Source: Promethearchaeota archaeon (GTDB taxonomy: Archaea; Asgardarchaeota; Lokiarchaeia; Helarchaeales; RDOG01). From it: a stretch of DNA of 64,000 nt. Both the position numbers and the translations under genes were made by a program. The notes beneath the pieces are model-generated. The model had not been told where the DNA came from, did no database searches, and saw only the letters and a program-made list of their open reading frames with translations. The stretch covers positions 1 through 64,000 of the forward strand of contig RDOG01000011.1 of assembly GCA_011365055.1 (NCBI GenBank), written 5' to 3'. Positions 45,538 through 54,679 of the stretch are shown here, piece by piece (positions within the stretch are counted from its first letter, which is position 1; every line of letters begins with the position of its first letter).

Positions 45538-45785
45538 ATTTTCAATAGTTCCTCAGATAACATTTTATTTAAATCCACATCTATAAGATTCTGTTTTGTA
45601 TCTCTAGCAATTTCTAGTAATTTTAATAATATTGATTTGTTTAAAGTGGGATATTCTTCTAAAATCTCGTTCAATGAATATTTTAATCCGATTAATTCGA
45701 ATATTAAACTTACAGGTATGCGAGTACCTTTTATGACTAATTTTCCACCTAAAATCTCAGGATTACTCTCTATTATATCACTCAT
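45534..45785 (-). CDS. DUF433 antitoxin
   Basis: This 83-residue protein has the DUF433 plan: NPEILGGKLVIKGTRIPVSLIFELIG, then helices with YSLNEILEEYP (Mrr-like HTH). It is the antitoxin half of the pair, placed first in the direction of transcription. The ATG at 45785 lies 110 bases downstream of the mutase B12 subunit gene. Confidence 0.86.
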   Translation of the reverse strand: MSDIIESNPEILGGKLVIKGTRIPVSLIFELIGLKYSLNEILEEYPTLNKSILLKLLEIARDTKQNLIDVDLNKMLSEELLKI

Positions 45786-45895
45786 CGTTTATCTATTTTT
45801 ATAATTTAATTTGAAATATATACAATTATTGAAAAAGAAATTACACGATAACTAAAAAAAATTAAAAAAAAAGGAAATTTTGGATATATTAAAAA

Positions 45896-46297
45896 CTATC
45901 TTTTCTCGGGAAGATTATTTTTAACACATTCGACAATATCTGGAATCAAGGAACCAGGACCGTATACTTCTTTTGCACCTAATTCCCTTAATTTAGAGAA
46001 ATCCTCTTTAGCAATAGCACCGCCTACCAAAAGTAAGAAATTTTGCTTTGCGTTTTGTTTTTCTAATAGATCCACTACTCGTTGCGTATATTCCAAATGA
46101 GCTCCCGAATGTATCGATAATCCGATCATATCAACATCTTCTTGTATTGCCGTTTCGACGATTTCTTGTGTTGTTTGAAATCCGCCAAAAATAACTTCCA
46201 TTCCAGCATCTCTTAAACCTCTAGAGACGGTTACAATGCCTCGGTAGTGCCCATCTGCACCAGGTTTTGACATTAATACTCTTATTGGTCTATCCAT
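45896..46297 (-). CDS. mcmA2: Methylmalonyl-CoA mutase, cobalamin-binding subunit
   Basis: This 133-residue stand-alone B12-binding domain has DGHYRG (15-20) with axial His17, then the strands VIFGGFQ, MIGLSIHSGAH and LLVGGAI. Together with the large subunit encoded 22 bases upstream it forms the adenosylcobalamin-dependent mutase that converts methylmalonyl-CoA to succinyl-CoA and back. Split mutases are usual in archaea. The start is ATG. Confidence 0.95.
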   Translation of the reverse strand: MDRPIRVLMSKPGADGHYRGIVTVSRGLRDAGMEVIFGGFQTTQEIVETAIQEDVDMIGLSIHSGAHLEYTQRVVDLLEKQNAKQNFLLLVGGAIAKEDFSKLRELGAKEVYGPGSLIPDIVECVKNNLPEKR

Positions 46298-46319
46298 CTT
46301 TTTTTCACGTCCTTATTTG

Positions 46320-48014
46320 TTAAATCTGAATTGGAGGATCCCATTCACCCCAGATTTCTCGGTAAATATCACATACTTCACCTACCGTAGCGCCTGCTTG
46401 TGTGAAGTCCATCACAACTGGTAGAACGTTCTCATTTTTTTCGCAAGTTTTTCTTAACTTATCTGCAAATTCGCCATATTTACTTTTATCACGTTCAGCT
46501 CTTGTTTTTTGAACACGTTGTTGTTCTATTAGAACGGCTTTTGGATTTGTTCGGAAAACAAAGGTTGAATCTTTTTCATCTGGAATGACATACCTATTTA
46601 CACCAATCATTTTTTCGGTTCCATCTTCAATTGCGTGTTGTCTTTTTCTAAATGCATCTCTCATTTCTTTATACAGCCAACCTGATTCTAAGGCTTTGAC
46701 AATTCCACCAGCTTCAGCCATTCGATCCAAGTATTTCCAAACTCGTTCTTCAATCTCGTCAGTTAACCATTCAATATAATATGAACCTGCAAGTGGATCA
46801 ATAGTATGACCTACTTTAGTCTCATCTTGAACTAATTGTTGAGTTCTTAAAGCAACCATAACAGCTTCTTCACTAGGAAGACATATTGCTTCATCATATG
46901 AATTCGTATGCATCGATTGGCAGCCACCTAATACGGCAGATAAAGCTTGATATGCAGTTCTAACAATATTTATCTTTGGTTGTTGTTGAGTTAGTGAACT
47001 ACCTGCCGTTTGTATATGAAACCTGAATTGATGAGTCTTTGGATCTGTTGATCCATATTTATCTTTCATTATTTTATACCAGATCCTTCTAGCTGCTCGA
47101 TATTTTGCTATTTCTTCTAGGAAATCTCTACTGGCAGATAAATGAAATGCTAAGCGATCAACAAAATCACTAACTTTCCATCCCCTACGAACCAATTCAT
47201 CAATGTGTGCGATGGCATTAGCAAATCCAAAACCAAGTTCTTGAATTGCATCTATTCCACCCTCTCTGTAATTATAAGTAGTGAAATTAATAGGATGCCA
47301 TTTAGGAACTTTCTTCATTGCCGTCGTGAATTCAATCAGATCACATGCTAATTTAAGCAAATGTGGAGGTGAAACGTTCTTATAAGGCACATATCCGACT
47401 GTCATGGTTAATATGTCATTTTGACAAGTTCCCATTAGTGCACTAATATCTAAACCTCTTGCTCGTGCCATATTATAATACATTGCACAAATAGGAGCGG
47501 ATGAAAAAGGTTCAACTACTAAGGCAACACTAATTTTATCTATCGGAAGACCTTCGGTTAATTTAAACATGGAATCCATGCAATAAAGAGGCACTCCAGC
47601 AGTTCCAACCTCTGGATCAGCTCTTGGATCATCAGGATCCAAACCATTAAACGTTAGCGCATCAACGGCAGCACTAAATCCAGTTTGACCTTGATCATAT
47701 AACATTGCCCACCTTTTATTGGTATCTTCAGGTGTGCCATGCCCAGAAAAAAGTCTTATCGTCCAAAAACGTCCACGATACATGTTCGGATATACACCCC
47801 GGGCATAAGGTGGCATTCCTGGAAATCCTACTTTTTCGAGATAATCGTGATCCTTGATATCTAAGGGTGTATAAAGGCTTTTTATGGGAATACCTGAGTC
47901 AGTCTCCCAAACTTCTTTCCTTTCTTTGATTTTAGATGCTTTATCATCCCACTTTTTCCTTTCATCTTCAATCTTTTTAAGATACTCTTTATCATATAAC
48001 ACGTAAATCACCAT
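46320..48014 (-). CDS. mcmA1: Methylmalonyl-CoA mutase, large (substrate-binding) subunit
   Basis: This 564-residue subunit contains the TIM barrel and substrate site. It has typical stretches: GFPGMPPYARGVYPNMYRGRFWTIR, the substrate-loop YDQGQTGFSAAVDALTFNG, FRFHIQTAGSSLTQQQP, and SMHTNSYDEAICLPSEEAVMVALRTQQL. The ORF begins with ATG at 48014, but GGTGAT stands four bases before a GTG at 48002, a more likely start giving MLYDKEYLKKIEDE. Whether the substrate is methylmalonyl-CoA or a related acyl-CoA (isobutyryl, ethylmalonyl) is not certain. MeaB and the thiolase nearby support acyl-CoA use. Confidence 0.94.
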   Translation of the reverse strand: MVIYVLYDKEYLKKIEDERKKWDDKASKIKERKEVWETDSGIPIKSLYTPLDIKDHDYLEKVGFPGMPPYARGVYPNMYRGRFWTIRLFSGHGTPEDTNKRWAMLYDQGQTGFSAAVDALTFNGLDPDDPRADPEVGTAGVPLYCMDSMFKLTEGLPIDKISVALVVEPFSSAPICAMYYNMARARGLDISALMGTCQNDILTMTVGYVPYKNVSPPHLLKLACDLIEFTTAMKKVPKWHPINFTTYNYREGGIDAIQELGFGFANAIAHIDELVRRGWKVSDFVDRLAFHLSASRDFLEEIAKYRAARRIWYKIMKDKYGSTDPKTHQFRFHIQTAGSSLTQQQPKINIVRTAYQALSAVLGGCQSMHTNSYDEAICLPSEEAVMVALRTQQLVQDETKVGHTIDPLAGSYYIEWLTDEIEERVWKYLDRMAEAGGIVKALESGWLYKEMRDAFRKRQHAIEDGTEKMIGVNRYVIPDEKDSTFVFRTNPKAVLIEQQRVQKTRAERDKSKYGEFADKLRKTCEKNENVLPVVMDFTQAGATVGEVCDIYREIWGEWDPPIQI

Positions 48015-48191
48015 GTGTATGGTTTATTCAATAAAAATTAAAATCAATAATCTAATTCTACGAATAGCTTTTAATTTTTTAAAGTTTTCAAAAATAACTT
48101 ATATTAAACAATTTATGCAAGTAAAGAAATTAATAATAGTGTTTAAGAAAAAAAGAAAATAAAAAAATGGAAAATTGAGAGATTTAAACTT

Positions 48192-49574
48192 TTATCCTTC
48201 TCTTTCGATAACTACTGCGGTACCCATTCCAAAGCCAACGCAAAGAGATGCAATACCATATGTTTGCTTCTTTCTTTCCATTTCATATAACATGGTTGTT
48301 GGTAGACGACATCCTGATGCACCCGTAGGATGACCTAAAGCAATTGCACCACCTAATGGATTGACTCTTCCACCTTCTGCGAATTCACCTGCAGCTGAAA
48401 AATCACATTGGCTCTTATCGTGACCCAATTCATCAGCAAGTATTTTACCGCATGAAATGGTAACAGATGAAAATGCTTCGTTTACTTCCATATGATCCAT
48501 ATCTTTTAAGGTCACTTTAGCTCGTTTTAAAGCTTTATCCATAGCGTATGCGGGTCCTGTTAACATGTGATAGATATCAGAGCCAACTATACCATAAGAG
48601 AGAATTTTTGCTCGAACTTTTAAACCCAATTCTTCAGCTTTTTCTCTACTTGCTAGTAACATTAAAGAAGAACCATCGTTTGTTGGACAACTATTTCCAG
48701 CAGTCATAAATTTACAGCCAGGAACTGTTTTTAATTCGCCCATTTTGGCAACACCTGCTTCAAGACCCATATCAGCAATATTAGTTCTAATTACTTCATC
48801 GAAATCATATACAAATTTGCCTTTTTCCTTGGTTTTTGTATTTATGGTGACAATTTCATCTTTAAACAGCCCGCCTCTCATTGCTTTAGTTGCTTTTAAT
48901 TGACTAAGATATCCAATTTCATCTAATTCCTTTCTTGTCAAATTCCAGGTTTGTGCTATTCGATCAGCAGATATTAATTGAGACGAGAAAGTAGGGTGAT
49001 TTTGCATAACGCCATCAGCTGGTAAAGCTAATTTTCTTTCAAAATATTCTGTTTCTTTCTTAGTTTTTCTATATAGACCAGGGTGTTCTTTATCCTCCTT
49101 ATATTTTGGAATTTTAACGACTGGAACTGCAATTTCTGCGTCAATTCCAATTGGATATTTACTCTGTTGTTCTACACCACCAGCAACATATAAATCACCA
49201 TAACCAGCAGCAATCCCTGCTGAAGCGATCATCATTGCGGTTTGTCCTGAAGCACAGTGCCTATTTAAGTGCATCCCAGGAACTGTAACAGGAAATAAAG
49301 GTTCTTTTTTATCATCTACTATTTTTTGAGCGCCTAATGATACGATTCTACCTATATCTAGGGCTGCACCACCCAAAGGGCTACAGCAGCCAACGATAAC
49401 GTCCTCAAATTCAGCAGCATGCTCATATAAAATAGGATTACGTTTGAATAATCCTTCAGCTAACTGAATTGGAATTTCTGCGGTTACAAGTTCACTTAAA
49501 CTGCCGCCTCGTTTTCCCATTGGGGAACGAACAGCGTCAATAATACAAACATCTCGACTTTTATCATTTCCCAC
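48192..49574 (-). CDS. Thiolase (acetyl-CoA C-acyltransferase family)
   Basis: This thiolase makes or cleaves 3-ketoacyl-CoA. The active-site Cys lies in HLNRHCASGQTAM, the second catalytic region in NEAFSSVTISC, and GGAIALGHPTGASGCR and the terminal SLCVGFGMGTA motifs are present. The open frame runs up to a TTG at 49616, but the first 14 codons overlap a TATA-like segment and are out of family. The GTG at 49574 gives VGNDKSRDVCIIDAVRSPMGKRGG, so I use it; the protein is then about 460 residues. It lies upstream of the mutase cluster on the same strand, 177 bases away. The direction of use (beta-oxidation or synthesis) is not given by sequence. Confidence 0.92.
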   Translation of the reverse strand: MGNDKSRDVCIIDAVRSPMGKRGGSLSELVTAEIPIQLAEGLFKRNPILYEHAAEFEDVIVGCCSPLGGAALDIGRIVSLGAQKIVDDKKEPLFPVTVPGMHLNRHCASGQTAMMIASAGIAAGYGDLYVAGGVEQQSKYPIGIDAEIAVPVVKIPKYKEDKEHPGLYRKTKKETEYFERKLALPADGVMQNHPTFSSQLISADRIAQTWNLTRKELDEIGYLSQLKATKAMRGGLFKDEIVTINTKTKEKGKFVYDFDEVIRTNIADMGLEAGVAKMGELKTVPGCKFMTAGNSCPTNDGSSLMLLASREKAEELGLKVRAKILSYGIVGSDIYHMLTGPAYAMDKALKRAKVTLKDMDHMEVNEAFSSVTISCGKILADELGHDKSQCDFSAAGEFAEGGRVNPLGGAIALGHPTGASGCRLPTTMLYEMERKKQTYGIASLCVGFGMGTAVVIEREG

Positions 49575-49917
49575 AATAATCAACTCGATATTATTTATAA
49601 CTTTTTTAAATATCAATTATTAGACAATTAGTTAATTTTTGAATTGAATTTAATAATGCAACCAAAAGTCTCGTTATAAATTTTTTTCTAATGTTTGGAC
49701 TTAGTCAATTATTTATCCATCCTTTCATCTTAAAATCCAATTCTCAATTCATACAGATTTATTACTGATTTCATTCAATTAGAAAAAGTCTAATTAATGA
49801 TATTTGGTTAGATACAAACTGAAACCGATAAAATATCTTTTAATTTTATTATCAAAATGAAATTTTTTAACATGAACACAAAAAAGTTATTAATATTTAT
49901 AAGAGAATAGAACATTA
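49575..49917. promoter_or_regulatory. Divergent promoter region between thiolase and mobB
   Basis: This AT-rich divergent region has no coding potential. On the plus side a TATA-like TTTATAAG at 49896-49903 lies about 20 bases before the mobB ATG, so that transcript is probably leaderless. On the minus side a TTATAAATAA-like box lies near 49590-49600, before the GTG of the thiolase gene. No operator is evident. Confidence 0.4.
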
Positions 49918-50409
49918 ATGCACATTATTTCTATCGTAGGAAAACATAATATAGGAAAAACCTATCTTTTAGAGCAAATCATATCGAATTTAATCAAAAA
50001 GTATCAAATTGCAGTTATTAAACATACCATACATGAGATAAAAAAAGATGAAGTAGAAACCGATACTTTTAGATTGAGAAAAGCGGGTTCAAACCTTACA
50101 GCTATTTCAAGTGATAATGATTTAATAATTTTTTTTAAGGGAACGAATTTAAATTCAAAACAATTACTTTCAATATTCCATATTTTGGATCCAGACATTG
50201 ATATCTTATTTTTAGAAGGTTATAAAAAAGAACCCTATCCAAAAATAATAATTATTGATGATTTAATGTATCTTGATCAATTTAATCCTGACGAAATCTT
50301 ACTAGTCATCTCAAAGAAACCTGAATTGATAAATAATGAAATCATTGATTTTAATGATTTAGATATTATAATTAAAAAAATTGAAAGTTTTATAAAAGCA
50401 AGAAAATAA
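49918..50409 (+). CDS. mobB: Molybdopterin-guanine dinucleotide biosynthesis protein MobB
   Basis: This 163-residue P-loop protein has IISIVGKHNIGKTYLLEQ as its nucleotide loop, VIKHTIHEI with DTFRLRKAG, and DILFLEGYKKEPYPKI, all MobB features. MobB helps to attach GMP to molybdopterin and pass the cofactor on. It is followed by mobA 13 bases downstream. The Walker A is KHNIGKT, with Asn-Ile in place of the usual Ser-Gly-type residues. Presence of the pair implies molybdenum or tungsten enzymes with a bis-MGD cofactor in the cell; none is in the window. Confidence 0.9.
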   Translation: MHIISIVGKHNIGKTYLLEQIISNLIKKYQIAVIKHTIHEIKKDEVETDTFRLRKAGSNLTAISSDNDLIIFFKGTNLNSKQLLSIFHILDPDIDILFLEGYKKEPYPKIIIIDDLMYLDQFNPDEILLVISKKPELINNEIIDFNDLDIIIKKIESFIKARK

Positions 50410-50422
50410 AATTTGAACTAAA

Positions 50423-51445
50423 ATGGAAGATCTTGATTTTTTTTTATTAGCAGGCGGGCAATCAGAAAGATTTAAGAGACACGATACAACGATAGATAAA
50501 GCTTTAATTAAACATCCTAAATGGGGAGATATCCCTCTCATAGTTCATTTAATAAAGTCTTTAAATGATAAAATTCCAAATTTGAATATAATCGTTAATG
50601 ATGAGAAAAGGAAGTTAAAATATCAAGATATTTTAGACAAATTTGAAATATTTAATGTAGAATTTTTAATTGATAGTTCAGAGTTATCAATAAAAGGACC
50701 TTTAAATTCGTTAATGACGGCTTTTAATAATTCGAAATCAGAGTTTAGCTTCTTTTTTCCTTGTGACATGCCATATATAGACTCTAGATTAATACAACGT
50801 TTATATGATAATCGAGAAATGGGAGATATCATTTCTTATATTTACCCCAGTGGAAAAATTGAACCTTTATTCTCACTCTATAATAATTACCAGATGCGTA
50901 AAATAATCAATCATGTGGATTTATTTAAAAAGGATAGACCATCTGCATTATTTAGAGGCACAAATCAATTATATTTTGTTTCTATTAAGGAAATAATTAA
51001 TATAGACCCAGATTTAAGATCGTTTATTAATATTAACGAACCAAATTCTTTGGAAATTAGTTCCATATTTATCCCTAATAGTATTAAAGAATTCAATTCA
51101 TTTCAAATTATTAATAAAAAATTTGTTAAAACCGAATTCTCAAAAATGATTAATGTTTTTGAGAGTCAAATTAGAATGTTTGACGAAGTTGGAATGAATC
51201 ATTTATTTACGGAAACAGATTTTTCCTATTATTGGATTGCATCATATTATGATCATGTTGCTACCAAGCATTTCAAGAAAAATCCGCTAAAACAAAAGAA
51301 ATTTTTAGAATTGGCGAGAGATCTTTATTTAAATGAGAAGGACTATTTTGATGAATTCGGTTTGAAATTCTTAAGTCGTCATGTACAGCTTGATATTGAA
51401 AGATGTGAATTATTATTAAAAAGCATTCAAGATTATAGTCAATAA
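50423..51445 (+). CDS. mobA: MobA-like NTP transferase with C-terminal helical extension
   Basis: This 340-residue protein has an N-terminal MobA-like domain (about 1-205): FFLLAGGQSERFKR, KAL, the stretch KGPLNSLMTAF, and the metal-site FFPCDMPYID. It would transfer GMP from GTP to molybdopterin. Typical MobA is about 190-200 residues; a further 130 residues (IKEFNSFQIINKKF onward) form an unrecognised mainly helical domain, with ETDFSYYWIASYYDHVATKHF. The overlap-free distance to mobB is 13 bases. This extension may be an additional ligand or partner site. Confidence 0.85.
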   Translation: MEDLDFFLLAGGQSERFKRHDTTIDKALIKHPKWGDIPLIVHLIKSLNDKIPNLNIIVNDEKRKLKYQDILDKFEIFNVEFLIDSSELSIKGPLNSLMTAFNNSKSEFSFFFPCDMPYIDSRLIQRLYDNREMGDIISYIYPSGKIEPLFSLYNNYQMRKIINHVDLFKKDRPSALFRGTNQLYFVSIKEIINIDPDLRSFININEPNSLEISSIFIPNSIKEFNSFQIINKKFVKTEFSKMINVFESQIRMFDEVGMNHLFTETDFSYYWIASYYDHVATKHFKKNPLKQKKFLELARDLYLNEKDYFDEFGLKFLSRHVQLDIERCELLLKSIQDYSQ

Positions 51446-51464
51446 TTTTAGGAGATTAACTTTT

Positions 51465-53465
51465 TTGACAGTGCCGGAGCAACGAATGAGGAACATATCT
51501 TTTGCAGAATTAGGGAAAAAAAATCCAGCTTTTATAAGAAGCAAATTATTTAACGGGATAATTGAAAAACTTCTCAATTTCATAAAGTATGTTGATAAAT
51601 ATGCTGTAAGAATAGCGATGTTTATTTTTAAGCTGGGAAAGCCTGAAACTTCATGTGTTAAACTGAAAGAAACCCTCATATCAACTGATGATGGAGCACT
51701 AATGGCAACAGACATTTTCGTGCCAAAAGAAACCTTTGAAACAAGAGGGAAAGCACCCACCATATTAGTACGCTTGCCCTATTGGAAGCTTGCGTTTGGA
51801 ATTTTTGGTTATGTTTTGGCAAGATTAGGATATGTTACCATATTACAAGATATTAGAGGATCAGCAAGCTCAATTGATCATGGAACAAATTCCTTTTTTT
51901 TAAGTGAAACTGCTGATGGAATTGCGACATTAAATTGGATAAAGAAACGATTTTGGTATAATGGAAAGATGGGCATGTGGGGACCTAGTTATCTTGGCAT
52001 GACTCAACTTACACTATCCTTAGATAATAATGGATCAATAAATTGTTTAGTTCCATCTATTATTTCATATTCAAGCATGTTCCATCATGATGGAGGTTTG
52101 ACTACTTGGGGAATTCAATCTTCCGTATATTGCGTATTAATTGCTATAACTCGATCAAAACGCTTAGTTTTAGACAATTCGGAAATGGATTTCGAAAAAT
52201 ACGTAGAGAAATTAGTTAGAAGTCCTATTATAAGCATGTATAATGAACCTCTAAATTCAAATAGATACTTACTTGATATTAAAGGCCTTAAAGAATTAGA
52301 TATTAAAGAAAAAATTAAAAAAATCAATCAAAAATTTAATTTAAATTTAAATATTAGTAAAAAGGATGATGGATCGTTCCAAAAATTAATAAAATTCATT
52401 TTTTATGATAGAAAATTGAGAATAAATCATGAATATCTTCCAACGGTTCCTGAATATGATTTTTCAAAGCTTAAAACACCCATTTTAATGGTCGGTGGGT
52501 GGTACGACATGTTTTCTGATTATATTTTACATGATTTTAATGTTATTATGAAGAATGCACCAGAAGAAACAAAGAGGAATTTTAAATTAATAATGGGTCC
52601 ATGGGCACATGCTAATGTAGGACATCCAGATCATTTACAAGATGTTGCAGGTTTACCAGGTTTTATTAAAGAGATAATCCCAATATGGTGGTATGATTAC
52701 TGGTTAAAAAATGAAGAATCAGATATGATTAGAAGCCCACCATTAAAGATTTACGTAATGGGGAAGAATGTTTGGAGATATTTAAATGAATGGCCACCTA
52801 AAGAATCGGAATTCGTAAAGTATTATCTTCATTCGAAAGGAAACGCTAACTCTAGGTTTGGAGATGGGTTATTATCTCAAATTGAACCAAAAAATGAGCC
52901 AAGTGATAAATATGATTTCAATCCAATGAATCCAGTTATCACGAATGGAGGTAATAATTTAGACATGACACTTGGAGCCAAAGATCAAAGAAAAACTGAG
53001 AAACGAACTGATATTTTAGTTTATACGAGCGAACCACTTAAAAAAAGCATCGAGGTTACAGGTAAAATTCAATTAATCTTTTATGCTACATCTTCTGCTA
53101 AAGATACAGATTTTATGGCAAAATTAGTTGATGTATATCCGAATGAAAAGAAAGCAATTAATATTTTAGATAATGGAATTCGGGCAAGATATAGAAATTA
53201 TGATTTAGAAAATCCTAGCTTTATTGAACCGAATAAGATTTATGAATATACCATAAACCTTGGTTCCACATCTATTTATTTCAAAAAAAATCACAGAATA
53301 AGATTAGAAATTAGCTCAAGTAATTTTCCAAAATATGATATAAATTCAAATTTAGCGGGTGAAAAAAATAAAAAAGGTTACAAAATTGCACGTCAAGAAA
53401 TCTTTCACGATTTTGAACACCCCTCCTATCTTATACTTCCTATTTATCCATCAAAAACTAATTAA
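51465..53465 (+). CDS. CocE/NonD family alpha/beta hydrolase (X-Pro dipeptidyl-peptidase type)
   Basis: This 666-residue Ser hydrolase has a nucleophile Ser175 in GMWGPSYLGMTQ. Its acid probably lies in VGGWYDMFSDY and the base His in GPWAHANVGHPD. The C-terminal part (about 430-660) is a jelly-roll beta domain (SIEVTGKIQLIFYATSSAKDTDFMAKLVDVYPNE). This matches CocE/NonD hydrolases. There is no signal peptide; a hydrophobic patch near 105-125 belongs to the fold. The TTG start at 51465 follows GGAGATTAACTTT. The substrate, an ester or peptide, is not known. It directly follows mobA. Confidence 0.92.
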   Translation: MTVPEQRMRNISFAELGKKNPAFIRSKLFNGIIEKLLNFIKYVDKYAVRIAMFIFKLGKPETSCVKLKETLISTDDGALMATDIFVPKETFETRGKAPTILVRLPYWKLAFGIFGYVLARLGYVTILQDIRGSASSIDHGTNSFFLSETADGIATLNWIKKRFWYNGKMGMWGPSYLGMTQLTLSLDNNGSINCLVPSIISYSSMFHHDGGLTTWGIQSSVYCVLIAITRSKRLVLDNSEMDFEKYVEKLVRSPIISMYNEPLNSNRYLLDIKGLKELDIKEKIKKINQKFNLNLNISKKDDGSFQKLIKFIFYDRKLRINHEYLPTVPEYDFSKLKTPILMVGGWYDMFSDYILHDFNVIMKNAPEETKRNFKLIMGPWAHANVGHPDHLQDVAGLPGFIKEIIPIWWYDYWLKNEESDMIRSPPLKIYVMGKNVWRYLNEWPPKESEFVKYYLHSKGNANSRFGDGLLSQIEPKNEPSDKYDFNPMNPVITNGGNNLDMTLGAKDQRKTEKRTDILVYTSEPLKKSIEVTGKIQLIFYATSSAKDTDFMAKLVDVYPNEKKAINILDNGIRARYRNYDLENPSFIEPNKIYEYTINLGSTSIYFKKNHRIRLEISSSNFPKYDINSNLAGEKNKKGYKIARQEIFHDFEHPSYLILPIYPSKTN

Positions 53466-53494
53466 ACTTATTTAAATAATTGATGTAGGAGATT

Positions 53495-54571
53495 ATGGTT
53501 TCTAAAAAACAACAAGATAAATTAGAAATTGAAAATCAGACAGTTCATTTTAAATCAGCTGAAAATATGGAAGAACTTGACGATGAATCAATAGATGTAA
53601 TCATTACATCACCACCTTATAACCGTGGAAAAACGTATTCTTCTGACTTGAATGAAGAATATAATGATAACTTGGAAGAATCTAAATACTTAGACTTTTT
53701 AACTAGAGTTTGGAAAGAATGTTATAGAGTTGCTAAAAATACAGCAATATTTTTTCTGAATATTGGAGACTCTTCCTCAGATCAAGGAAAGTCTGAAATG
53801 GTAGCTCTTTCAGCAGAAAATGCATCTTGGATTAGAATTCAAGATATTGTATGGATCAAAAGTTTTTTAGGAAAGGGTCATTACACGCCATCTGGGGGAA
53901 ATAAGCGCCTTAATAACTTGTGGGAACATGTTTATGTTTTTGTTAAAAATAAGAAGGACTATATATTAGACCCAACTGCTATAGGCATCCCATATGCAGA
54001 TAAATCAAACATTGGAAGATATTCAGACACTGATTTAAGGGATGCAGGTAATGTTTGGCTTATTAATTACGAAAAAACAACAGGCGCAACTATTAAAAAA
54101 GGTCACGATGCACCTTTTCCAATAGGATTGCCCTATAAATGCATAAAATTAGTACCAAATGCTAAGAGGATTTTAGATCCTTTTGGAGGAACTTGCACTA
54201 CACTCGCAGCCAGTCTTCATTTAGGACTTTTTGGGATTGCATATGAGAAATATCCACGAATTAAAGTAATTAAAGAACGAATACTAGAAGGAAAACTTTT
54301 CAAAGAACAAGATTTTAACTTATTACCTCATTTAGAATTATCTATAAAATTATTGACAGAGATTTTGTCCAATTCATCTTTCTCACTCTCCAAATCAACA
54401 AATAAGAAGGAATTATCGAATTTACAAATTGTATTTGATGTGCTTCAAAAATTGAATATCGATAATGATTTCACAAAGAAATTAGAGAATAAATTTTGTA
54501 AGGATCAAGAAAATCGAAATTATTTAGAAGAAAAACAAAATAAATTAAAACAAAAAACTTTATTCAAGTAG
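53495..54571 (+). CDS. DNA methyltransferase, SPPY-type (N4-cytosine/N6-adenine, beta class)
   Basis: This 358-residue enzyme has motif IV ITSPPYNRG (38-45) ahead of motif I LDPFGGTCTT (227-236), the order of the beta class. SPPY is common in N4-cytosine methylases but also occurs in N6-adenine enzymes. A lysine-rich C-terminal extension of about 90 residues lacks family features. TAGGAGATT precedes the ATG by four bases. No restriction endonuclease is beside it, so it looks like a solitary methylase, the second such enzyme in the window. Confidence 0.9.
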   Translation: MVSKKQQDKLEIENQTVHFKSAENMEELDDESIDVIITSPPYNRGKTYSSDLNEEYNDNLEESKYLDFLTRVWKECYRVAKNTAIFFLNIGDSSSDQGKSEMVALSAENASWIRIQDIVWIKSFLGKGHYTPSGGNKRLNNLWEHVYVFVKNKKDYILDPTAIGIPYADKSNIGRYSDTDLRDAGNVWLINYEKTTGATIKKGHDAPFPIGLPYKCIKLVPNAKRILDPFGGTCTTLAASLHLGLFGIAYEKYPRIKVIKERILEGKLFKEQDFNLLPHLELSIKLLTEILSNSSFSLSKSTNKKELSNLQIVFDVLQKLNIDNDFTKKLENKFCKDQENRNYLEEKQNKLKQKTLFK

Positions 54572-54590
54572 ATTTTCAATAAGGAATTTA

Positions 54591-54607
54591 AAAAAAAAAA
54601 ATTTTTT
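54591..54607 (+). terminator. A-run/T-run terminator after the methyltransferase gene
   Basis: A long A run followed by six T lies 20 bases after the methylase stop and can fold as a weak hairpin with a U-tract. A clear promoter for the next gene follows. Confidence 0.35.
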
Positions 54608-54626
54608 ATTTTATATATTTGTAAGG

Positions 54627-54634
54627 TTTATAAA
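54627..54634 (+). promoter_or_regulatory. TATA box of the Yip1-like gene
   Basis: TTTATAAA lies 46-53 bases before the ATG at 54680, with a predicted transcript start near 54655. The GGAGGAG ribosome binding site at 54668-54674 lies five bases before the start codon, which makes this one of the best-defined promoters in the window. Confidence 0.5.
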
Positions 54635-54679
54635 CTAAAAAATAATAAATAACTCACATAATAATGTGGAGGAGTAAAT

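Noticed and set aside
45534..45785. Reading the DUF433-like gene as a transcription factor for the mutase genes
   Set aside because: Its overlap with a DUF5615 gene and its sequence plan match a toxin-antitoxin pair better, and no binding site near the mutase genes is evident.
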